Source of the DNA: Dubosiella muris
Lineage (GTDB): Bacteria; Bacillota_I; Bacilli_A; Erysipelotrichales; Erysipelotrichaceae
DNA: 52,897 bases
Reading direction: 5' to 3'
Assembly: GCF_004793885.1 (NCBI RefSeq)
Contig: NZ_SRYG01000020.1
Coordinates: 1-52,897, forward strand
Within the stretch, counting starts at the first letter, position 1. Each line of letters opens with the position of its first letter. The translations under genes and the position numbers were made by a program. The notes under the pieces are model-generated. The model was not told the DNA's origin, searched no databases, and saw only the letters and a list, made by a program, of their open reading frames with translations. This document shows, piece after piece, positions 26,156 through 35,750 of the stretch.

Positions 26156-26824
26156 ATGATTCATAACGAATGGAACTTTATTTTGGAGCAAGAATGCGCC
26201 AAACCGTATATGCAGGCGCTCAAAAAACTGCTGGCGGCCGAATACAAAACCACAACCGTTTATCCCCCCAAAGATCAAATCTTTTCGGCTCTTGAACTGA
26301 CCTCCCCGTCGCAAGTCAAAGTCGTCATTCTCGGACAGGACCCTTATCATGGCCCCCGGCAGGCGCACGGTCTGGCCTTTTCCGTCAATCCGGAAATTCC
26401 GCTGCCGCCTTCTCTCAAAAACATTTATAAAGAGCTGGAAGCGGAATATCATACTTCTGTCCAACGCACCGGGGATTTGCGGGACTGGGCCCGGCAAGGC
26501 GTCCTGCTGCTCAATCCGATTTTAACGGTTCGGGAACACCAGCCGTTGTCGCATCAAAAAATCGGCTGGCAGCTGTTCACCAATGAAATTTTAAAGGCGC
26601 TCAACGATTTGCCGCAGCCGATCGTCTTCATCTTGTGGGGTGCCAAAGCACGAGAAGCGAAAAAATTTCTCACCAATCCGAACCATTTGATTTTGGAGTC
26701 CGCCCACCCTTCGCCGTTGTCGGCTTCCCGCGGTTTTTTTGGCAGCAACTGCTTTAAAAAAGCCAACGAATATCTGGAAGCGCATCACGAAACCCCAATT
26801 CGCTGGACCGAGTCCAATCAATAA
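26156..26824 (+). CDS. ung: Uracil-DNA glycosylase
   Basis: Removes uracil from DNA to start base excision repair. Catalytic water-activating loop VVILGQDPYHGPRQAHGLAF (Asp and His), the GVLLLNPILTVREHQPLSH motif, FILWGAKAREAKKF and the leucine-loop HPSPLSASRGFFG are standard family 1 UNG. Length 222 is normal. Divergent from folC; GAGGAAG site upstream. Confidence 0.98.
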   Translation: MIHNEWNFILEQECAKPYMQALKKLLAAEYKTTTVYPPKDQIFSALELTSPSQVKVVILGQDPYHGPRQAHGLAFSVNPEIPLPPSLKNIYKELEAEYHTSVQRTGDLRDWARQGVLLLNPILTVREHQPLSHQKIGWQLFTNEILKALNDLPQPIVFILWGAKAREAKKFLTNPNHLILESAHPSPLSASRGFFGSNCFKKANEYLEAHHETPIRWTESNQ

Positions 26825-26872
26825 AAAAAGCGCGGAATTTGCATAGTGGATTGCTTTCCGCGCTTTTTTTTC
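26823..26872. terminator. Bidirectional terminator between ung and uvrB
   Basis: AAAAAGCGCGGAA and TTCCGCGCTTTTT pair around an 18-nt loop, with T-runs on both strands. Confidence 0.9.
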
Positions 26873-26877
26873 GTTTT

Positions 26878-28842
26878 TTAGTCCTGCAACTCGAGAATCA
26901 TATCCCGCAGCTGGGCAGCCCGTTCGAAATCGAGCTCCTTGGCCGCTTCCTTCATCTCGGCTGTCAAATCGGTAATCATCTTTTCCTTTTCCTTGGCACT
27001 GATTTTCTTTCGTTTCAAGTATTTTTTCGTTGCCTCTTTCGTTTCTTTGGAACGCACGACATCGTGAATCGGCTTGACGATCGTTTTTGGCACGATATGA
27101 TGCTTCTCGTTGTACTCCATCTGGATTGCCCGGCGTCTGGCCGTTTCCTTGATGGCCTCGTCCATGCTTTCAGTGATCTTATCCGCATACATAATGACTT
27201 TTCCTTGCGCATTGCGGGCCGCCCGGCCAATGATCTGGATGAGCGAACGGCGCGAACGCAAAAAGCCTTCCTTATCCGCGTCCAAAATCGCGATCAGCGA
27301 CACTTCCGGAATGTCCAGTCCTTCCCGCAGCAAGTTGATCCCGACGAGAACATCGTATTTTCCTTCCCGCAAATCGTGGATGATTTCTGTTCGCTCAATC
27401 GTCGTCACTTCATGGTGCAGCCACGCCACTTTCAAATCCATGTTTTTCAAATACGACGTCAAGTCTTCCGCCATCCGAACCGTTAATGTCGTCACCAGCG
27501 TTCTTTCATGCCGCGCAATCCGTTCTTTGATTTCATCCACCAAATCGTCGATTTGGCCTTCGATTGGACGAACCTCCACGACGGGATCCAGCAATCCGGT
27601 TGGCCGGATAATTTGCTCTACGACATGGCCGTCGGTGCGTTCCAGCTCGTAATCACCCGGCGTAGCCGAAACGAAAATCGACTGCGGCGTAATGGATTCA
27701 AATTCGTCAAATTTCAGCGGCCGGTTGTCCAAAGCGCTTGGCAGCCGGAATCCGTAATCAACCAAAGTTTGCTTGCGGGCCTTGTCGCCGTTGAACATGC
27801 CGCGAATTTGCGGCAGCGATACGTGGCTTTCATCGACTACCAGCAAGTAATCGTCCGGAAAGTAGTCAAACAGCGTATACGGGCGCTCGCCTTCCTTGCG
27901 GCCGTCAATGTGCCGGGAATAGTTTTCAATGCCCGGGCATACGCCAAATTCGCGAAGGGCCTCGATATCGTACCGGCACCGCTGCTCGAGCCGTTCTTTT
28001 TCCAAAGGCTTGCCCATCGAATCGAAGTATTCCAGTCGTTCTTCTAGCTCCTGTTCGATTTTGGAGGCCGCCTTTTTCATAATGTCCATGCTCGTCGCGT
28101 AGCCGTTGGCCGGATAAATGTTGTACATCTGGTAGGCGGCGTTGAGCTTGCCGGTTAGCGGATCGACTTCGCAAATGCGCTCAATTTCATCACCAAACAT
28201 TTCGATGCGGATCAAATACGCGTCGGTGTGGCCCGGCGTGATTTCGATCGTGTCGCCGCGAACCCGAAACGTGCCGCGCGCCGGATCCATGTCGTTGCGC
28301 TTGTATTGCTGGCCGACGAGCTTAAGCATGAGTTCATTGCGTTCGATCACGTCGCCGACATGAATCGTTTCAATCATGTCTTTGTATTGATTCGGATTGC
28401 TGGCGCCGTAAATCGAAGCGACACTGGCAACAATGATCGTGTCGCGATGATGAAGCGCGGCGTTGACGGCCGCCATGCGCAGCATGTCGAGTTCCTCGTT
28501 GGTTTTGGTGTTTTTGTCAATGTACGTGTCAGTTTTGGGCATGTACGCTTCCGGCTGATAATAATCGAAATAGGATACAAAGTACTCTACGTGGTTGTTT
28601 GGAAAAAACTCTTTGAATTCCGAATACAGCTGGGAAGCGAGCGTTTTATTGTGGACAAACACCAGCGTTGGCTTGTTGACTTGTTCAATCACATTGGAAA
28701 TCGTAAACGTTTTTCCGGTTCCGGTCGCGCCCAGAAGCACTTGCGCTTTTTTTCCTTCGCGAATGCCTTCCACCAGCTCCTGAATCGCTTCGGGCTGATC
28801 GCCGCTTGGTTTGTATTCAGACACCAATTCAAAATGATCCAT
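26878..28842 (-). CDS. uvrB: Excinuclease ABC subunit B
   Basis: Damage-verification helicase of nucleotide excision repair. Walker [10 protein letters not shown], the beta-hairpin [28 protein letters not shown] (helicase II), [32 protein letters not shown] and the C-terminal UVR motif ([18 protein letters not shown]) are all intact over 654 residues. uvrA is not in this window. Confidence 0.99.
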   Translation of the reverse strand: MDHFELVSEYKPSGDQPEAIQELVEGIREGKKAQVLLGATGTGKTFTISNVIEQVNKPTLVFVHNKTLASQLYSEFKEFFPNNHVEYFVSYFDYYQPEAYMPKTDTYIDKNTKTNEELDMLRMAAVNAALHHRDTIIVASVASIYGASNPNQYKDMIETIHVGDVIERNELMLKLVGQQYKRNDMDPARGTFRVRGDTIEITPGHTDAYLIRIEMFGDEIERICEVDPLTGKLNAAYQMYNIYPANGYATSMDIMKKAASKIEQELEERLEYFDSMGKPLEKERLEQRCRYDIEALREFGVCPGIENYSRHIDGRKEGERPYTLFDYFPDDYLLVVDESHVSLPQIRGMFNGDKARKQTLVDYGFRLPSALDNRPLKFDEFESITPQSIFVSATPGDYELERTDGHVVEQIIRPTGLLDPVVEVRPIEGQIDDLVDEIKERIARHERTLVTTLTVRMAEDLTSYLKNMDLKVAWLHHEVTTIERTEIIHDLREGKYDVLVGINLLREGLDIPEVSLIAILDADKEGFLRSRRSLIQIIGRAARNAQGKVIMYADKITESMDEAIKETARRRAIQMEYNEKHHIVPKTIVKPIHDVVRSKETKEATKKYLKRKKISAKEKEKMITDLTAEMKEAAKELDFERAAQLRDMILELQD

Positions 28843-28855
28843 GTCTTCCCTCCTT

Positions 28856-29530
28856 TTAAATGTTGTTTTCTACTAAAAACTTCCGGGCGCTTCGATACGC
28901 CTGAAATGCGGTTGGATACGCGGTTTTCTGATCCGTTGGCAAAGCGTCGTATCCATAAATTTTCAAATTTTTATTTTTATCCATAATGAGCAGCCAAATA
29001 TCGCTCGTGTTGTTGCCGGTCTTGACGAAAAGCACCGTGTAGGCCGTTTTGGTTTCCGGATCGTAGTTCCACGTTTCCGGCCGGTACGTCAGCGAATCGG
29101 TTTTGGCGGTTCTTTTTTTATTTTCCGTTTTCGCTTTCCGATCCGTCTGATGCTCCGACACCGACCAGGAGTCGATTTTCCCGACGGTTTCTTCATCGAC
29201 CATGACTACATTGCCGATATCCAAAATCGAACCGCTCGAAATATCGAACGCGATTCTCGTTTTGGGCAGCGTGATAATCGTTTTGCTTGAATCCGCGGCC
29301 GGAAACCGGTCTTGTCCGGTAATGGTCATCGTGTAGACGCATGGCGCCTGCAAATCGGATAAATAGTTGGAGTGCTCCTCGATCTGGATTGTCATCATGT
29401 ACGTGATGATCCCGAAAACGAGCGAGAACGCGGCGATAAAAATCGAAATATACGTACTGTATGTTCCGACAGACTGTAAAAAAGAATGGGTGAGCGAAGT
29501 CTTGTTCACCCTTTTTTTTGATTGACGCAT
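28856..29530 (-). CDS. Membrane-anchored hypothetical protein
   Basis: Not recognised. An N-terminal basic stretch is followed by one transmembrane helix ([20 protein letters not shown]) and about 175 mostly extracellular residues rich in Thr/Asp ([20 protein letters not shown]). ATG at 29530 has AAGGGGG upstream. The coding sequence for residues 7-16 forms a GGGTGA/TCACCC hairpin followed by a T-run on the minus strand, which could act as the ctpA terminator or an attenuator. Lies 13 nt upstream of uvrB with the same orientation. Confidence 0.7.
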   Translation of the reverse strand: MRQSKKRVNKTSLTHSFLQSVGTYSTYISIFIAAFSLVFGIITYMMTIQIEEHSNYLSDLQAPCVYTMTITGQDRFPAADSSKTIITLPKTRIAFDISSGSILDIGNVVMVDEETVGKIDSWSVSEHQTDRKAKTENKKRTAKTDSLTYRPETWNYDPETKTAYTVLFVKTGNNTSDIWLLIMDKNKNLKIYGYDALPTDQKTAYPTAFQAYRSARKFLVENNI

Positions 29531-29559
29531 GCAATCGCCCCCTTAATTGTTTTTGCGGT

Positions 29560-31008
29560 TTACTCCTGCGTGATCATTTCGATGGCTTTTTGCCGTTGGG
29601 TATCGTCTTTGGCTTCGTTTTTATTGATTTCAAGAAGAACGTTGTCTTCCAGCGCCTTCCATGTCGCTTCGTCGCTGCGGCCGGTGACGTTAAGATCGTG
29701 ATCGCGCTGGAACTGCTTCAGCGCTTCCGAAGACGCCTGGGAAAAATAGTTGTCGGTTCGATCGACCGCGTACCCTAAATACGCCAAATACATTTGGAGC
29801 GCCTGGGCGTTGGCGGCCACTTCATCCGGACCAAATTCCAAATCCTTATTCTCGGTGGAATAGTACACGGAACGAATTTCCTGATCCGCCACTTCCACGT
29901 CCGGCGCAAAGCCGACTTGATTGATGGAAGTTCCATTCGGCGTGATCCATTCGGTTTCCGTATATTTTAACGACGTTCCATCCTCAAATGGAATGAGCAC
30001 TTGTTTCGTTCCTTTCCCATATGTGTTGACGCCAACGGTTTTTACTTTGTCCCCTAAATTGTCCTTGAGCGCCCCGATGAGCACTTCCGAAGCGCTGGCG
30101 GTGTTGCCGTTTTGAAGAATGACGATTTGATCGAAATCCGCCGGATCGTATTCTTTGGAAACGAGAGTTTCTTCGATTTTCCCGTTTTTTTGTTTTTCCT
30201 GGAACACGACGCTGTTTTCCGGCAGCAGCGAGGAAGCGATCGTTTGCGCCGCGTCCAAATAACCGCCGGTGTTGTCGCGTAAATCAATCACAAGCTTTTT
30301 CAATCCGGCTTTCTCGATTTGCTGGATGGCTTCATGGAAGTCCTTTCCGCTGTTTTCCGAAAAACTGGATAAAATGATTTCCCCGTAATCGTCAAAGAGC
30401 CGGCAAATGACCGTCGAATCGTATTCGCCAGGCGTGACGGTCGTTTGGTTAGACTTGCCATCGCGTTCATACTCGATTTCCAGTTTTTGATCCGCGTGGT
30501 TTTTAATGGTGTCAATGATTTCGTCGCTGGTGGCCTGCGCGCAGTTCAAATTTCCGACTTTCGTAATGATATCGCCTTCCGTTAAACCAGCCTGGTCGGC
30601 CGCCGAGCCGATGTACACGCTGCGCACGACCATGTTGCCCGCCTCGTTGCGGAAAAAGCCGACGCCGATGCCGACGTTGGAGCCTGACAGCGCGTCGGAA
30701 AACCGCTTGGCCTGGTCAAGCCCCATATACGTCGTATGGGGATCTATTTCATTGGTTGTCATGCCATCAATGGCTTGCTCGACCAGCGTATCCTGCACAT
30801 CGTCGATTTCATTGGCGTAATACCACTTGTTCGTCATTAAATCGTAAATCGTTTCGAGCTTTTCAAACTGGCCGGTGTCCTTTCTTTGGGCTTTTTCCAT
30901 CAAAAGGGGGACCGAAACGCCGGCTCCAAAGCAGACGACGCACAATCCGACGATAAGCCCCTTTTCTTTCGTTGTCAATTTCTCACTTGGCTTCTTGGTT
31001 TTTTTCAC
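29560..31008 (-). CDS. ctpA: S41-family carboxy-terminal processing protease
   Basis: Extracytoplasmic serine protease, one N-terminal transmembrane segment (GLIVGLCVVCFGAGVSVPLL), PDZ domain (GVGFFRNEAGNMVVRSVYIG... GLTEGDIITKVG), tail-specific protease core with LVIDLRDNTGG, VVILQNGNTASASEVLIGAL (nucleophile Ser in TASASE) and GKGTKQ (Lys of the Ser-Lys dyad). A C-terminal peptidoglycan-binding domain (QALQMYLAYLGYAVDRTDNYFS... FQRDHDL) is attached. GTG start at 31008, 6 nt after GGAGGG. Last gene of the FtsEX operon, probably a regulator of cell-wall hydrolases. Confidence 0.95.
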   Translation of the reverse strand: MKKTKKPSEKLTTKEKGLIVGLCVVCFGAGVSVPLLMEKAQRKDTGQFEKLETIYDLMTNKWYYANEIDDVQDTLVEQAIDGMTTNEIDPHTTYMGLDQAKRFSDALSGSNVGIGVGFFRNEAGNMVVRSVYIGSAADQAGLTEGDIITKVGNLNCAQATSDEIIDTIKNHADQKLEIEYERDGKSNQTTVTPGEYDSTVICRLFDDYGEIILSSFSENSGKDFHEAIQQIEKAGLKKLVIDLRDNTGGYLDAAQTIASSLLPENSVVFQEKQKNGKIEETLVSKEYDPADFDQIVILQNGNTASASEVLIGALKDNLGDKVKTVGVNTYGKGTKQVLIPFEDGTSLKYTETEWITPNGTSINQVGFAPDVEVADQEIRSVYYSTENKDLEFGPDEVAANAQALQMYLAYLGYAVDRTDNYFSQASSEALKQFQRDHDLNVTGRSDEATWKALEDNVLLEINKNEAKDDTQRQKAIEMITQE

Positions 31009-31027
31009 TCCGGTCCCTCCTGCTATG

Positions 31028-31062
31028 CCATAAAACGATAGGAGCACTCCTATCGTTTTTCT
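31028..31062 (-). terminator. Strong hairpin between second ftsX and ctpA
   Basis: A perfect 12-bp stem (AAAACGATAGGA / TCCTATCGTTTT) with a GCAC loop includes the ftsX stop codon. Only four T follow on the minus strand, so it may be a partial terminator or mRNA stabiliser that lowers ctpA output. Confidence 0.6.
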
Positions 31063-31952
31063 TTTAAATATTTGCTCACGGCTAGAAAACTCGCGAAGAT
31101 CCCGATTAGAATCGCTGTGCCGAGCAGCAGCGCCGCGCACCATCCAAGGATTGCGTTTGGCGCGACGAGTTCGAACACACTCGCAAACAGCCTTCCATTC
31201 ATACTGTCATAAAACTTCGGATATCCCCATGCGATGAGCAAAAACGGAATGAGCGCCCCGCAAAGCGAGATCATCAGCCCTTCCATTTCGAACGGCCGTT
31301 TTACAAACGAGTTTTCCGCGCCGACTTGCCGCATAATTATAATGTCATCCGAACGCGAATATATCGTAGTACGGATCGTATTATAAATCAAATAGAACGA
31401 AAGGAGAAGAAGCAGGAGGATTCCCGCTCCGGCAATCACGCGCACTTGCGCCAGCAAATCGACAAGCGAGCGCACGCTTCCGCCGCCATACGCGACGGAG
31501 GCGACACCGGGAATCATGTCGATTTGCGAACTGACGGCGGCCAGATCGTCCCCCTGGTTGGCATAGACGAAAAACGCGTCCCCCAGCGGATTTTCGTCGC
31601 CTTCGTACATGGAAAACGCTTCGCCTTTTTCTTTGACCATGAGGGCGAGCTCGTCCGCCCGGCTTGAAAACACGATCGTTTTGACACCGGGAATGTCTTT
31701 GATTTTCGTTTCGATGTCGTCGATTTGGGCCGTGTCGCGGATTTGCGGATCCAGCACGACATGAATCGACAAATCGCCTTCGACCCGGCTTGAAAAATGT
31801 TCAATGTGTAGCCCGACGATTAAAAACACCCCAACGAGCAGCAGCGTGATGGTGACTGCGGAGAGCGCGGAAACCGACAACAGAAAGTGCCGGCGCAAGC
31901 CGAGCCAGGCGTATTTCAGCTCGTATCCGAGCAACGTCAGCTGTCGTTTCAT
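31050..31952 (-). CDS. ftsX: FtsX-like cell-division permease, second copy
   Basis: Four-helix membrane protein that passes the FtsE ATPase signal to peptidoglycan hydrolases. The 300 residues show the first helix (LLSVSALSAVTITLLLVGVF), an extracellular loop with VEGDLSIHVVLDPQI and IPGVKTIVFSSRADELA, then DDIIIMRQVGAENSFVKRPF and the closing FASFLAVSKYL. Same size and domain plan as the first copy but clearly divergent. Overlaps ftsE by 4 nt. Confidence 0.93.
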   Translation of the reverse strand: MKRQLTLLGYELKYAWLGLRRHFLLSVSALSAVTITLLLVGVFLIVGLHIEHFSSRVEGDLSIHVVLDPQIRDTAQIDDIETKIKDIPGVKTIVFSSRADELALMVKEKGEAFSMYEGDENPLGDAFFVYANQGDDLAAVSSQIDMIPGVASVAYGGGSVRSLVDLLAQVRVIAGAGILLLLLLSFYLIYNTIRTTIYSRSDDIIIMRQVGAENSFVKRPFEMEGLMISLCGALIPFLLIAWGYPKFYDSMNGRLFASVFELVAPNAILGWCAALLLGTAILIGIFASFLAVSKYLKEKR

Positions 31953-32635
31953 AAGCTCTTGTATCCACCCGCGCTCGAATCGTGGATCACATAGCCGCCA
32001 TCCAAAATAATCGTGCGCTTCCGAAAGCGGTCCACGAGTTCTTTGTCGTGCGTCACCATCACGATCGTCGTGCCGAAGTTGTGATTGATTTTTTCAAGCA
32101 GCCGGATGATTTCCAGACTTTTTTCCGGATCCAGATTTCCGGTTGGCTCGTCGGCGATCAGGATTTTCGGCCGATTGGCAATCGCCCGGCCGATCGTGAC
32201 ACGCTGCTGCTGGCCGCCCGATAACTCGTCCGGGTAGCTGCGGGCTTTGTCGCGCAAATCCACTAAATCCAAAATTTCGCGAACCCGCGTCTTGATGGCT
32301 TTTTTCGGCATGCCAATGACTTCCAGCGCGAACGCGATGTTTTCCTGCACCGTCAGCTTGGGCAGCAGACGATAGTCTTGAAAAATACAGCCAATGTTTC
32401 TTCGGTAGGCTGGAACCTTGCGGTGTTTGAGTGCCCCGACATCGACTCCGTTGACAATCACGGTTCCTTCATCGGCGACTTCCTCGCCATTGAGCAGCTT
32501 GATCAGCGTGCTTTTCCCGGATCCCGTGGCGCCAATCACGTAAACGAACTCCCCGTCTTCGATGGATAGATCCACGTGATTGAGCGCGTGGACCCCGTTC
32601 GGATACGCTTTGGTGACATTTTTCAATTCGATCAT
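31949..32635 (-). CDS. ftsE: Cell-division ATP-binding protein FtsE
   Basis: ATPase partner of FtsX. It opens with MIELKNVTKAYPNGVHALNH; Walker A GATGSGKST, Q-loop IFQDYRLLPKLT, signature LSGGQQQRVTIGRAI, Walker B ILIADEPTGNLDP and VTHDKEL are typical of FtsE. Length 228. It sits between the EnvC-like gene (13 nt) and the second ftsX (4-nt overlap). Only one FtsE for two FtsX proteins is visible. Confidence 0.97.
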   Translation of the reverse strand: MIELKNVTKAYPNGVHALNHVDLSIEDGEFVYVIGATGSGKSTLIKLLNGEEVADEGTVIVNGVDVGALKHRKVPAYRRNIGCIFQDYRLLPKLTVQENIAFALEVIGMPKKAIKTRVREILDLVDLRDKARSYPDELSGGQQQRVTIGRAIANRPKILIADEPTGNLDPEKSLEIIRLLEKINHNFGTTIVMVTHDKELVDRFRKRTIILDGGYVIHDSSAGGYKSL

Positions 32636-32648
32636 GGTTGAAACCTTT

Positions 32649-34025
32649 CTAGGAGAAAAATTTCTCCGGTCTTTCGCGACATGGTGTGGCGCCGCCGGTT
32701 GCCTCGCACGACGTGGAGGTTGTGTTCCAGCCAGTGCCCCACGCAAAGTCCGCGCCGGCCGCAAATCGCTGCACGGCTTGTTCGACGCTCATATTTCCTA
32801 AATTGTATACTTCGATGTGGCAATGCGGACCGGATGTGTTGCCGGAATTGCCCGTGGCCGCAATGACCTGCCCCTGGCTGACCATTTGGCCGGCGCTGAC
32901 CGCCATGCCCTCTTGCGAAAGATGGGCAAACGAGATAGCGTATAGCGTCCCGTTGACGTTGCACAGCATTTCGACGGTGTTTCCGCCGCCGATCGGATAG
33001 CCCGACCAGTTGCCTAAATAGCCGGAATTGCTCGGGACCGGGTTGGCGGCGTACAAAATCAGGCCGTCGGCCGGTGCCACGACGGGCGTTCCGATCGGAA
33101 CAGCCCAATCCAGACCGAGATGCAACCCGCCGGACGGATACGCCCACGTTCCGGCGGACTTGCCGCCGCCCGAAATCGGGAGGACAAAGCCGGGCACGCT
33201 GGAGAGCACGGTGCCGGCCATGGCGGTCGTGATAGTGAATGGACGTATGGCGTCCATGTCGGCTTGCGCGGCGCGTTTTTGCGCTTGCAGCTCGGCAATT
33301 TGCTGCTCGTATTGCGCGACGAGCGCGTTGTAGCTTTCTTCGAGCGCTTTGGCTTCCGCCTTTTGGTTTTCGAGCTGCTGGCGGTGCGCTTCCTGTTCCT
33401 CTTTGAGGCGGACGACTTCGGCGCGCTGCACTTCCAGCTCCGCTTTGAGTTTGTTGAGCTGCTCGATTTGGTCTTGATCGTTTTCGGTGATGCGCTCGAT
33501 CCCGCTAATGCGTCGAAGCATGTCGTTGAGATCTTTGCTGCCCATCACCAGGTCGATGACCATGTTGGTGCCAAGACTGGATTGCTCCTGGCGCATCCGG
33601 TCTTTGATTTGCGCGTCCCACATTTCGATCTCGGCTTGCTTGGCCTGGATTTCATTTTCAAGCTGCCGGATGTTCGTGTCGAGCATAGCGATCGCGTTTT
33701 CCGTTTCGGCGATTTGAGCCGACAGCTGCTCGGCGAGCGCTTTTTGTTCCTGCGCAAGCGAAGCGACCCGTTCCACATCGTTTTCCAGCGTCGCGATGGA
33801 TTCGTTAAAATTGTTTATGCTGCTGGAGAGCTGCTGCCTTTTTTCGTTTTGGTATTGCTGAAACCCTTCACAGGCTTTCACATCGCTTTCGCTTGTTTGC
33901 GGCTTCGTACACTTTGTGTACCATTCTTCGGTATTGGAGTAGTCTTCGGCGTAAACCGGCAGCAAACAAGCTGCGCCGACGCAAACCGCCCAGACCAGGC
34001 CAAAAATCTTTCGAGTTGTCTTCAT
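32649..34025 (-). CDS. Secreted coiled-coil M23 endopeptidase-like protein (EnvC/PcsB-type)
   Basis: Probable FtsEX-controlled hydrolase or hydrolase activator. Signal peptide (KIFGLVWAVCVGAACLLPVYA), then a long coiled coil (~residues 50-255), then an M23/LytM domain with HLGLDWAVPIGTPVVAPADG and GPHCHIEVYN (HxH). The first metal-binding motif HxxxD is present (HLGLD), so it may be catalytically active, unlike E. coli EnvC. The rest of the zinc site cannot be judged by eye. Start 34025 follows AAGGTGG, overlapping ftsX by 4 nt. Confidence 0.93.
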   Translation of the reverse strand: MKTTRKIFGLVWAVCVGAACLLPVYAEDYSNTEEWYTKCTKPQTSESDVKACEGFQQYQNEKRQQLSSSINNFNESIATLENDVERVASLAQEQKALAEQLSAQIAETENAIAMLDTNIRQLENEIQAKQAEIEMWDAQIKDRMRQEQSSLGTNMVIDLVMGSKDLNDMLRRISGIERITENDQDQIEQLNKLKAELEVQRAEVVRLKEEQEAHRQQLENQKAEAKALEESYNALVAQYEQQIAELQAQKRAAQADMDAIRPFTITTAMAGTVLSSVPGFVLPISGGGKSAGTWAYPSGGLHLGLDWAVPIGTPVVAPADGLILYAANPVPSNSGYLGNWSGYPIGGGNTVEMLCNVNGTLYAISFAHLSQEGMAVSAGQMVSQGQVIAATGNSGNTSGPHCHIEVYNLGNMSVEQAVQRFAAGADFAWGTGWNTTSTSCEATGGATPCRERPEKFFS

Positions 34026-34924
34026 CGTATCCACCTTACATACTTTCTAACCGCCAGGAAGGAGCCGATCATTCCGGTTCCCAATCCAATGGCGAACAAA
34101 CCAAGCACGATCCATACGACAAAAGGAAACGGGGCGAGCAGCTGGAACAAATCGGAAATGAACACGCCATGCATGCCCTGGTAAAAGAGCGGATAGCCGA
34201 TGCCGACAAGTAGCGCGGGAATCAGCGCGCCCCAGGCGCCGATGACCATGCCTTCGAGTACGAATGGCGTCGTAATGTACCAGTTGTAGGCGCCGACCTG
34301 GCGCATGATCGCGATTTCATCTTTTCGCACATGAATCGTCATTTTAATTGTGTTTCGAATCAGGAAGATGGCGAGCAAAATCATAAACAAGACGAGCACG
34401 CTGCCGTATCGGCGCAAAACCTGGAAAATCGACACGAGTTTCGTAATGGCGCCACCGCCGTAATTCACCGCGTTGATGCCCGGGATTTCTTCGACGGCTG
34501 CGGAAATCTCGTCAATGTGTTCAGGGTCCCGCACTTCGATGATGTAAATATCGTACAGCGGATTTCGGCCTTCTTCGGCGTAGCGGGAAAAGACATCGCC
34601 ATTTTCCTGAATGAGCTTGTCCAGCTCTTCTTCTTTGGAAGAAAACTGAACGGACTCGATTCCGTCTATTTGCGCGATTTGTTCACGCAAGCTTTCTTTG
34701 GAGCTTTCGGCTAAAGTCGGGGAAATGGAAGCCTGAATGACGAGTTCTTCTTCGATTGAATTGGTAAAACGATTGATATTGGCGGCCACGACAACGAGCA
34801 GCATCGCAATGAGCAAAGCGATTCCAATCGACAAGGCCGAGGAAAACGCCATTGGAAAATGACGGCTGAGATCTTTGCGTGCGCTTCGATAAAGTCGCGG
34901 GATACTTTTCAAAAATAAGAGCAT
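34022..34924 (-). CDS. ftsX: FtsX-like cell-division permease, first copy
   Basis: Same family and length (300) as the downstream FtsX. N-terminal helix MAFSSALSIGIALLIAMLLVV, loop with EELVIQASISPTLAESS and IDGIESVQFSSKEEELDKLI, then DEIAIMRQVGAYNWYITTPF and the C-terminal GMIGSFLAVRKYVRWIR. First gene of the operon. It and copy two share the motif IMRQVGA and the overall plan, but most positions differ, so the duplication is old or one was acquired separately. Confidence 0.93.
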   Translation of the reverse strand: MLLFLKSIPRLYRSARKDLSRHFPMAFSSALSIGIALLIAMLLVVVAANINRFTNSIEEELVIQASISPTLAESSKESLREQIAQIDGIESVQFSSKEEELDKLIQENGDVFSRYAEEGRNPLYDIYIIEVRDPEHIDEISAAVEEIPGINAVNYGGGAITKLVSIFQVLRRYGSVLVLFMILLAIFLIRNTIKMTIHVRKDEIAIMRQVGAYNWYITTPFVLEGMVIGAWGALIPALLVGIGYPLFYQGMHGVFISDLFQLLAPFPFVVWIVLGLFAIGLGTGMIGSFLAVRKYVRWIR

Positions 34925-35097
34925 AAAGTCCCTCCGGTTTTTCCTATTATACCATACGGTTTGTTTTCCCATCGGTTTCTTTTTATTTTCCATAATCTTA
35001 GGAAAACTCACATTTTTTCCCAAAAAAAGATTATTGTTAAAACACAAAAAAGCCGTATCTTATAGGTGTGTTAAGAGAGCACAATAAAATTCTCTTC

Positions 35098-35172
35098 TAT
35101 AATCTCTCTCCTAAAAATAATTATTTAAAACTCAAAAATGCAAAGGCGGGTCGATCTCGCCTTTGTTTTTTT
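35098..35172 (+). other. Possible short transcript: TATAAT followed by a terminator
   Basis: TATAAT at 35098-35103 is followed by a plus-strand terminator (AAAGGCG / CGCCTTT plus GTTTTTTTT, 35142-35172). No good -35 and no open frame with a ribosome-binding site lie between them. The 340-nt gene-free stretch 35048-35389 otherwise holds only terminators. Confidence 0.3.
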
Positions 35173-35182
35173 TGTGCCCTGA

Positions 35183-35206
35183 AAAAAAGCACTCCTTTCG
35201 GAGTGC
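35183..35206 (-). terminator. Second terminator downstream of the first tRNA cassette
   Basis: Perfect GCACTCC TTTC GGAGTGC hairpin, with seven T on the minus strand. Confidence 0.8.
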
Positions 35207-35347
35207 CGGAGATTTCACGCTTCCATCACAATTTTGTTACGTACGATCACAGCAAGATCTCGTGCGCAAAACCTCCGTCTAAAAGTATATAAAATCTATC
35301 CCCTGCCGTGAAGAGTATGTATTGACCCTTTTGTAACAAATCAGGCA

Positions 35348-35376
35348 AAAAAAAGTTCCCATCCGAAGATGAGAAC
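35348..35376 (-). terminator. Terminator of tRNA cassette 1
   Basis: GTTCTCATC TTCG GATGGGAAC with a run of eight T on the minus strand. Confidence 0.9.
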
Positions 35377-35389
35377 GTTCATTTCAATA

Positions 35390-35465
35390 TGGTGGAGCGT
35401 AGGAGGATCGAACTCCTGACCCCCTGCGTGCAAAACAGGTGCTCTCCCAGCTGAGCTAACACCCC
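35390..35465 (-). tRNA. tRNA-Ala (UGC), copy 1
   Basis: Acceptor GGGGTGT / ACGCTCC, anticodon arm CCTGT TTTGCAC GCAGG (anticodon UGC), T-arm with GTTCGATCC, discriminator A and encoded CCA. Third position of the acceptor is a G-U pair. Confidence 0.95.
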
Positions 35466-35483
35466 ACATCATAATTCAGCAAA

Positions 35484-35560
<77 letters not shown>

Positions 35561-35579
35561 ATTCGCTGAATGCTCCATC

Positions 35580-35608
35580 ATAATACCTTGGGAGCGATCC
35601 AATGTCAA
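35580..35608 (-). promoter_or_regulatory. Promoter of tRNA cassette 1
   Basis: Minus strand TTGACA and TATTAT with a 17-bp spacer, 20 nt before tRNA-Ile; consensus strength. Confidence 0.85.
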
Positions 35609-35650
35609 CAAAAAAAATCAAATTTTCTCAAATTTTAAATTCTTATCCCA

Positions 35651-35679
35651 TTGAACGGGTTGTTAAATATTGTTATAAT
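35651..35679 (+). promoter_or_regulatory. Promoter of the small CopG-like gene
   Basis: TTGAAC, 17-bp spacer, perfect TATAAT, about 70 nt upstream of the ATG. Confidence 0.75.
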
Positions 35680-35750
35680 AGTGATATAGAATAAAACAAT
35701 ATAAACAAAGCTATGCCGAAGGCCTCAAAAGAAAGGAAAAACGAAAACTC

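Noticed and set aside
33120-34184. Long open frame opposite the EnvC-like gene
   Set aside because: Antisense to a clear coiled-coil protein; its repeats mirror the coiled-coil codons.
35068-35292. 74-codon frame in the gene-free stretch
   Set aside because: No ribosome-binding site, runs through two terminators and lacks any recognisable feature.
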